Below, piece by piece: positions 60,479 to 64,000 of a DNA stretch of 64,000 nucleotides (the stretch's first letter is position 1; the number at the start of each line of letters is the position of its first letter). The stretch comes from Lentisphaerota bacterium (GTDB taxonomy: Bacteria > Verrucomicrobiota > Lentisphaeria > Victivallales > Victivallaceae). The notes under the pieces were generated by a model, which was not told the DNA's origin, did no database searches, and saw only the letters and a list, made by a program, of their open reading frames with translations. Location of the stretch: positions 55,678 to 119,677 of the forward strand of contig SUVV01000007.1 of assembly GCA_015061805.1 (NCBI GenBank), read 5' to 3'. Position numbers and translations under genes: made by a program.

Positions 60479-60507
60479 TTGCTTTCGGGATATTCCAGTG
60501 CTATATT
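60479..60507 (+). promoter_or_regulatory. Promoter of the integrase gene, followed by an inverted repeat
   Basis: TTGCTT (60479-60484), 17 bases, TATATT (60502-60507). CATAATCTG (60512-60520) and CAGGTTATG (60527-60535), an 8-of-9 inverted repeat, cover the expected transcription start and ribosome binding site. Confidence 0.65.
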
Positions 60508-60537
60508 GTGCCATAATCTGTCAAAACAGGTTATGAG

Positions 60538-61872
60538 ATGAAAAAAGAACAGACACAGAAACGGATTTCCAAACGGATGAAAGAACTTCGCGGCAAACTT
60601 CGCAAAAAAACTAAAGGCGGCAACTATTATTATCGCCTGACAATCACCAATGGCATTCGTAAAGAATTTGCTCTTAAAACAGCAAATGAGGAAGAAGCCA
60701 TTCAGAAAGCCGCTGATCTGGATGCAGTTTACGAAGCTCCAAATCAAGAGGTAGCTTTTGCCCAGATCAATGCGATCAAAGGTTTTTCCAAACGAGCAAT
60801 GAAGTTAACCTTTGCCGAGGGCTGGGAGAAATACTCATCACATCCGGACCGAGCAACTCCGCATACCGTTGCCGAACAGTTAGCGTACAAATCAACTTAT
60901 GAGGAATTCGCAGCCTTTGCCGCCGTTGAAAAGGTGGCGGCTTCAGATATTGATATTGCCTTTTGCGAGAAATATGCAGCTCATTTACGCGAACGGAATC
61001 TTGCCGTTGCAACCCACAACCGCAAACTGAAACGGCTTCGTAAAATATTCGACTGCCTCAAGGAGTATTATGACGGCGATAATCCTTTTCAAAACAAACT
61101 GCTTTTCCGAAAAGAACGCGAGGAGCAGGATACAGTAGTCAGACGACAGGCATTCACCAGAGAGCAGGAACAGCAGTTACGCGATGTGCTTGTCGATCCT
61201 CACTACAAGGTGATGAATAAGCCTGAAATTCGGGTGATCTACTATCTGGGGATGTTCACTGGACAACGGATGAAAGACTGCGTATTACTGCAATGGCAGA
61301 ATGTGGATATGGATCATAAGCGTATCTGGGTAAAGCAATTCAAAACAGAAAAAGAGGTCTCTATTCCGATGGCAGATGATTTGTTTGAAGTTTTGCAGGA
61401 AGCTCAAACGTGGCAGAGCAACCAGTATGTCTGCCCGAAATCTGCGGCCCGTTACAGCAAACTCAATCGGGATGGAAAGAATGTCGGAAATAACCTTGTA
61501 AATATAGATGTATTACGAGTGATTCGCTGGATCGGGCTTGAGCCGTCCATCAAAGTGCCTGGTCGTGACAAGAAAATGACCGTTTATGGTTTTCACTCAT
61601 TGCGGCACAGTTTCGCATCATTTTGCGCAGAATCCAACGTGCCGAAAGCCGTGCTGCTTTCCATCCTCGGCACTGATTCTGAGATCGCCGACAAATATTA
61701 CACCCATGTAGGAGATTCCGCCCAAAGACAGGCAGTTGAAGCCATTTCTGGAGAGAGTCAACAAAAAAATCTGGAAAAAAGAGTCCAACAGGCGATTGCT
61801 TTGATTGATTCTGCCTCAGAACCAACACAAAACATATTGCAAAAGATTAGAGAAATCCTGACTGGCAAATAA
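60538..61872 (+). CDS. Tyrosine-type site-specific integrase
   Basis: A 444-residue protein. The N-terminal part (about 20-60) is a basic arm-binding-like domain, about 85-190 the SAM-like core-binding domain, and about 210-410 the catalytic domain: FTGQRMKDC (first Arg), KTEKEVSIPM (Lys), HSLRHSFASF (His-x-x-Arg) and ADKYYTHV (nucleophile Tyr). It lies beside tRNA-Glu and reads away from it, the typical left end of a genomic island or prophage. Its promoter is of the host type. Confidence 0.93.
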   Translation: MKKEQTQKRISKRMKELRGKLRKKTKGGNYYYRLTITNGIRKEFALKTANEEEAIQKAADLDAVYEAPNQEVAFAQINAIKGFSKRAMKLTFAEGWEKYSSHPDRATPHTVAEQLAYKSTYEEFAAFAAVEKVAASDIDIAFCEKYAAHLRERNLAVATHNRKLKRLRKIFDCLKEYYDGDNPFQNKLLFRKEREEQDTVVRRQAFTREQEQQLRDVLVDPHYKVMNKPEIRVIYYLGMFTGQRMKDCVLLQWQNVDMDHKRIWVKQFKTEKEVSIPMADDLFEVLQEAQTWQSNQYVCPKSAARYSKLNRDGKNVGNNLVNIDVLRVIRWIGLEPSIKVPGRDKKMTVYGFHSLRHSFASFCAESNVPKAVLLSILGTDSEIADKYYTHVGDSAQRQAVEAISGESQQKNLEKRVQQAIALIDSASEPTQNILQKIREILTGK

Positions 61873-61874
61873 CA

Positions 61875-63272
61875 TCACCTGCCGAGTTTTGCTATTTGTG
61901 CATGAAGAATTGGATTATTTGAAAATTCTCTTTTGAGGTGGCGACTGGAGAAACACAGACGTACTGTTGATGGCAGAATATCTGCATGTCTCATGAGTAT
62001 ATCAAAATTGTAAACAGTTGCATCAACAGAAACCATCTGCCAATTCACGGTTGTATCATTATTGCCAAATGCTAAATATTCCGGCTCTGAAATTTTCACC
62101 TTTTTCAATAAACTTATGAGTTCATACATTTTATTTGCATTGATGTTGACATCAAAGCGTATTGAATGAATAACACTTCCTTTTTTGATAGGAGATAAAG
62201 TAGGGGAATCCATTGTCTGAGCTAGTTTTAATTTAGTTTTGGCAGCAACCTCCAACTTTATGTCCAGCAGTCCGGTCGCTTTCCATTGGCAATGCTTCTG
62301 AGCCTTAGTGTTTCCCAATATGGCAGCCTGCAGCCAATATTTCCTGCCATTTCTTGGCGATGAATTACTTATGCAATATTGAACTGCTGGAAGATAATTT
62401 TTTCCAGCAAGTTCAATCATCTTTTTTTGTTTTTGGGGAGTATTTTTTGTATCTTCATTTAACTTATCATATTGCTGCTTGAGCCGCTCATTTATAAAAA
62501 TATCTTGAGAACTTTCCCGTAATGCCTTCCTCAACCAAGTGACTTCAAATATAATACTTTCATTAAAATAAAACAATGGGGAAGATGCCTGTGGATTATC
62601 CGGTAAAAAAACAACTGAAAGCAATGCACAAAAGTAATTGAATTCTGCAGTTGGCCATACTCCTTCCATGATAAAACTGGATGCATAATCATTTTTCCAC
62701 CTGAAATATCCACGACGCAAACTTTCATATGTCAGATTTTGCTCAACAGATATTTTTTTGAGCAATTCGGTAACATTGCACTTTGCAGAAAGCGATTTAT
62801 CATATACGCTTTTATAAATTCCATGCCGCTTGCACTTTGGACCAACGAATGAGTTCGTTAACTTTTCTGCGAGTTGTAATATTCTGTTTTCCAAGTATGC
62901 TGCCTCATTACGAAGATTAAGAATTTTATATTCTCGAAGTGCTGGCAAATTCATGGCAGCCTTTATAAATGGGTTGGAATTGTTTTCAACAGATTCATTT
63001 TCCTTTTTTCGTTCATGCACCTGCAAAAGTCGACAATCTGTTACAATTGCTTCAAATCGTGATGTATTCCGGTGTACAAACGCAAGGATATACAAGTCCC
63101 ATAAAAACGGTTTGTCAATGTCCGGATTTTTTGCAAGAGCATTCAATATATTTATAACTTCCGGTTTCAAAAAACTTGCCTTGCAAATTTGGATAAAGTC
63201 TGCGACCTTATATTGACACAGTTGTCTCAAGGAAGTTGATTGCAGTTGTGCGATCCATCTCTTATGTTCCAT
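61875..63272 (-). CDS. Unknown 465-residue protein in the integrated element
   Basis: A mostly helical, lysine- and asparagine-rich protein with no signal peptide or membrane helix. Residues about 285-335 (ELAGKNYLPAVQYC... and YWLQAAILGNTKAQKHCQWK) look like one or two Sel1/TPR-like repeats. The C-terminal ~100 residues are beta-rich with no motif I recognise. It is visibly A+T-richer than the chromosome to its left, suggesting acquired DNA. It is convergent with the integrase (two bases between stops) and divergent from the HTH gene, a typical cargo position, but function is unknown. AAAGGAGA precedes the start, with TTGAAA-17-TAATTT upstream. Confidence 0.7.
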   Translation of the reverse strand: MEHKRWIAQLQSTSLRQLCQYKVADFIQICKASFLKPEVINILNALAKNPDIDKPFLWDLYILAFVHRNTSRFEAIVTDCRLLQVHERKKENESVENNSNPFIKAAMNLPALREYKILNLRNEAAYLENRILQLAEKLTNSFVGPKCKRHGIYKSVYDKSLSAKCNVTELLKKISVEQNLTYESLRRGYFRWKNDYASSFIMEGVWPTAEFNYFCALLSVVFLPDNPQASSPLFYFNESIIFEVTWLRKALRESSQDIFINERLKQQYDKLNEDTKNTPQKQKKMIELAGKNYLPAVQYCISNSSPRNGRKYWLQAAILGNTKAQKHCQWKATGLLDIKLEVAAKTKLKLAQTMDSPTLSPIKKGSVIHSIRFDVNINANKMYELISLLKKVKISEPEYLAFGNNDTTVNWQMVSVDATVYNFDILMRHADILPSTVRLCFSSRHLKREFSNNPILHAQIAKLGR

Positions 63273-63313
63273 TTTTGGCTGTCTCCTTTGGAAAATTTAC
63301 TGTCGTATGCATA

Positions 63314-63342
63314 AATTATCCCGACAGGGAATATATTTCAAG
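63314..63342 (-). promoter_or_regulatory. Promoter of the unknown cargo gene
   Basis: On the minus strand: TTGAAA (about 63341-63336), 17 bases, TAATTT. The inverted repeat at 63344-63377 lies immediately upstream. Confidence 0.5.
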
Positions 63343-63343
63343 T

Positions 63344-63377
63344 AAGTGACAAAAATATGTATAAAAAATTGTCACTT
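63344..63377. promoter_or_regulatory. GTGACAA inverted repeat in the divergent intergenic region
   Basis: AAGTGACAA (63344-63352) and TTGTCACTT (63369-63377) are perfect nine-base inverted arms with a 16-base spacer. A third half-site, ATGTCACTG, is at 63451-63459 near the start of the HTH gene. This is a plausible operator set for a regulator of the element. Confidence 0.5.
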
Positions 63378-63490
63378 TTTCCAACTTTCAATCCTCCCTT
63401 TTTTTTATAAAATTTCGAAGTAACGCAATAAAAAATTCCTGGTGTATTTTATGTCACTGTAACGAGACAAAAAATACGAAGGAATCAAGC

Positions 63491-63844
63491 ATGTCATCAA
63501 TAAAAAAATGTCAATTGCGACCGCAGACGGCACGTTTAACGTGCCGCCTGCTGGCTCCGTTGCTTGATTCCGGATTGGTGCATGCCGATGAATATGCTGT
63601 TATAAAACGCAATTTGGATGCTCTGGCTAAAACCGGTGAACTTGCCCCGGCTGTTCCCCATAAACTGATTGACCAAAAAGAAGCTGCTGAGCTGCTATGC
63701 ATAAGCGTGAGTCAGTTTCGCCAGCTTGAGCGCGAAAAAAAATTTGACTTCACTCGGAGGAGTGTCGGAGGTAAAAGCGTCAGGTACTATTTGCCTGACA
63801 TTGTAAAATACATGGCCCAAGCTGAAGACGCGGAAGCCGAATAA
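63491..63844 (+). CDS. Excisionase-like helix-turn-helix protein
   Basis: A 117-residue protein. Residues about 59-110 (KLIDQKEAAELLCISVSQFRQLEREKKFDFTRRSVGGKSVRYYLPDIVKYM) form a MerR-like HTH_17/excisionase domain in which the helix-turn-helix is followed by the wing and a basic segment. The N-terminal 55 residues are helical with no known domain. Such proteins act as excisionases or repressors of integrated elements. It lies 13 bases after an AAGGAATC box that fits a ribosome binding site. The next gene follows at 63860. Confidence 0.8.
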   Translation: MSSIKKCQLRPQTARLTCRLLAPLLDSGLVHADEYAVIKRNLDALAKTGELAPAVPHKLIDQKEAAELLCISVSQFRQLEREKKFDFTRRSVGGKSVRYYLPDIVKYMAQAEDAEAE

Positions 63845-63859
63845 ACGAAAGGAGGCGTT

Positions 63860-64000
63860 ATGCCGAAAAAAGAAGAAACTTTGAAAGACCAGCTGATGAA
63901 GTGTGAAAAAATCATCAGCGAAGCGCAGGCGGGAGCAGCCAATGCAAAAAGAGCATTGTACAAAATCCTGCAGGAAGAATTGTGGAAGGCAGAATTTGCT
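63860..64000 (+). CDS. Truncated ORF of the integrated element, N-terminus only
   Basis: Starts at the ATG at 63860 behind AAAGGAGG and runs off the window after 47 codons (MPKKEETLKDQLMKCEKIIS...). It is helical and charged, with no motif visible. It is 15 bases after the HTH gene and probably in its operon. Confidence 0.7.
   Translation, partial: MPKKEETLKDQLMKCEKIISEAQAGAANAKRALYKILQEELWKAEFA

Overview
The window looks like chromosome of a Lentisphaerota bacterium (Victivallis-like), a placement inferred from gene content: a pseudopilin with an FTLVEM leader, a DUF4838 glycosidase-like protein, a GH110 alpha-galactosidase homologue, V-type ATPase subunits and Thi4-type thiazole synthesis. 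Base composition is mixed, with an A+T-richer tail after about 61.9 kb. Almost every transcription unit starts with a TTGNNN-17-TATATT promoter, and most genes have an AGGAG-like ribosome binding site.

Layout. 1-6.2 kb: carbohydrate-related genes (SGNH hydrolase end, Gfo/Idh oxidoreductase, pseudopilin, TIM-barrel protein, metallophosphoesterase). 6.3-10.3 kb: an eight-cluster membrane ferredoxin, a CBS-domain pyrophosphatase and a peptide-arginase-family (UPF0489) protein. 10.5-18.0 kb: tig-clpP-clpX followed by a WNK-like Ser/Thr kinase, dxr, a GT-C membrane protein and a small exported protein. 18.4-26.7 kb (minus): fabD-GDPD, then rpmF-plsX-membrane protein-tyrA/aroK fusion, then nagA-methyltransferase. 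26.8-31.6 kb (minus): a Sel1 lipoprotein, an exported tyrosine phosphatase, and a TPP-riboswitch operon thi4-thiE-thiD-thiC. 31.7-42.9 kb: gdhA, an exported esterase, atpI-atpK-lplA, proA, tRNA-Cys, GH110 and a SulP transporter. 43-49 kb: a glycosyltransferase cluster and an EamA transporter. 49.2-60.1 kb: rpmE, prfA, the DUF4838 protein, a DUF362 ferredoxin plus deacetylase, and uxaE-yajC-secDF-ybaB. 60.36 kb to the end: tRNA-Glu followed by the left end of an integrated element (tyrosine integrase, unknown 465-residue protein, excisionase-like HTH protein, truncated ORF).

Two kinds of non-coding repeat stand out. Convergent gene ends at 18.0 and 50.5 kb each carry a near-perfect 26-27 bp terminator-like hairpin followed by an array of small hairpins, most with G-N-A triloops, joined by a GCTTCAC linker. 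Between the GH110 and SulP genes lies a two-copy tandem repeat of about 190 bp.

The most striking protein observation is the kinase downstream of clpX. It lacks the invariant VAIK lysine and has a lysine in the glycine-rich loop at the spacing found in eukaryotic WNK kinases.
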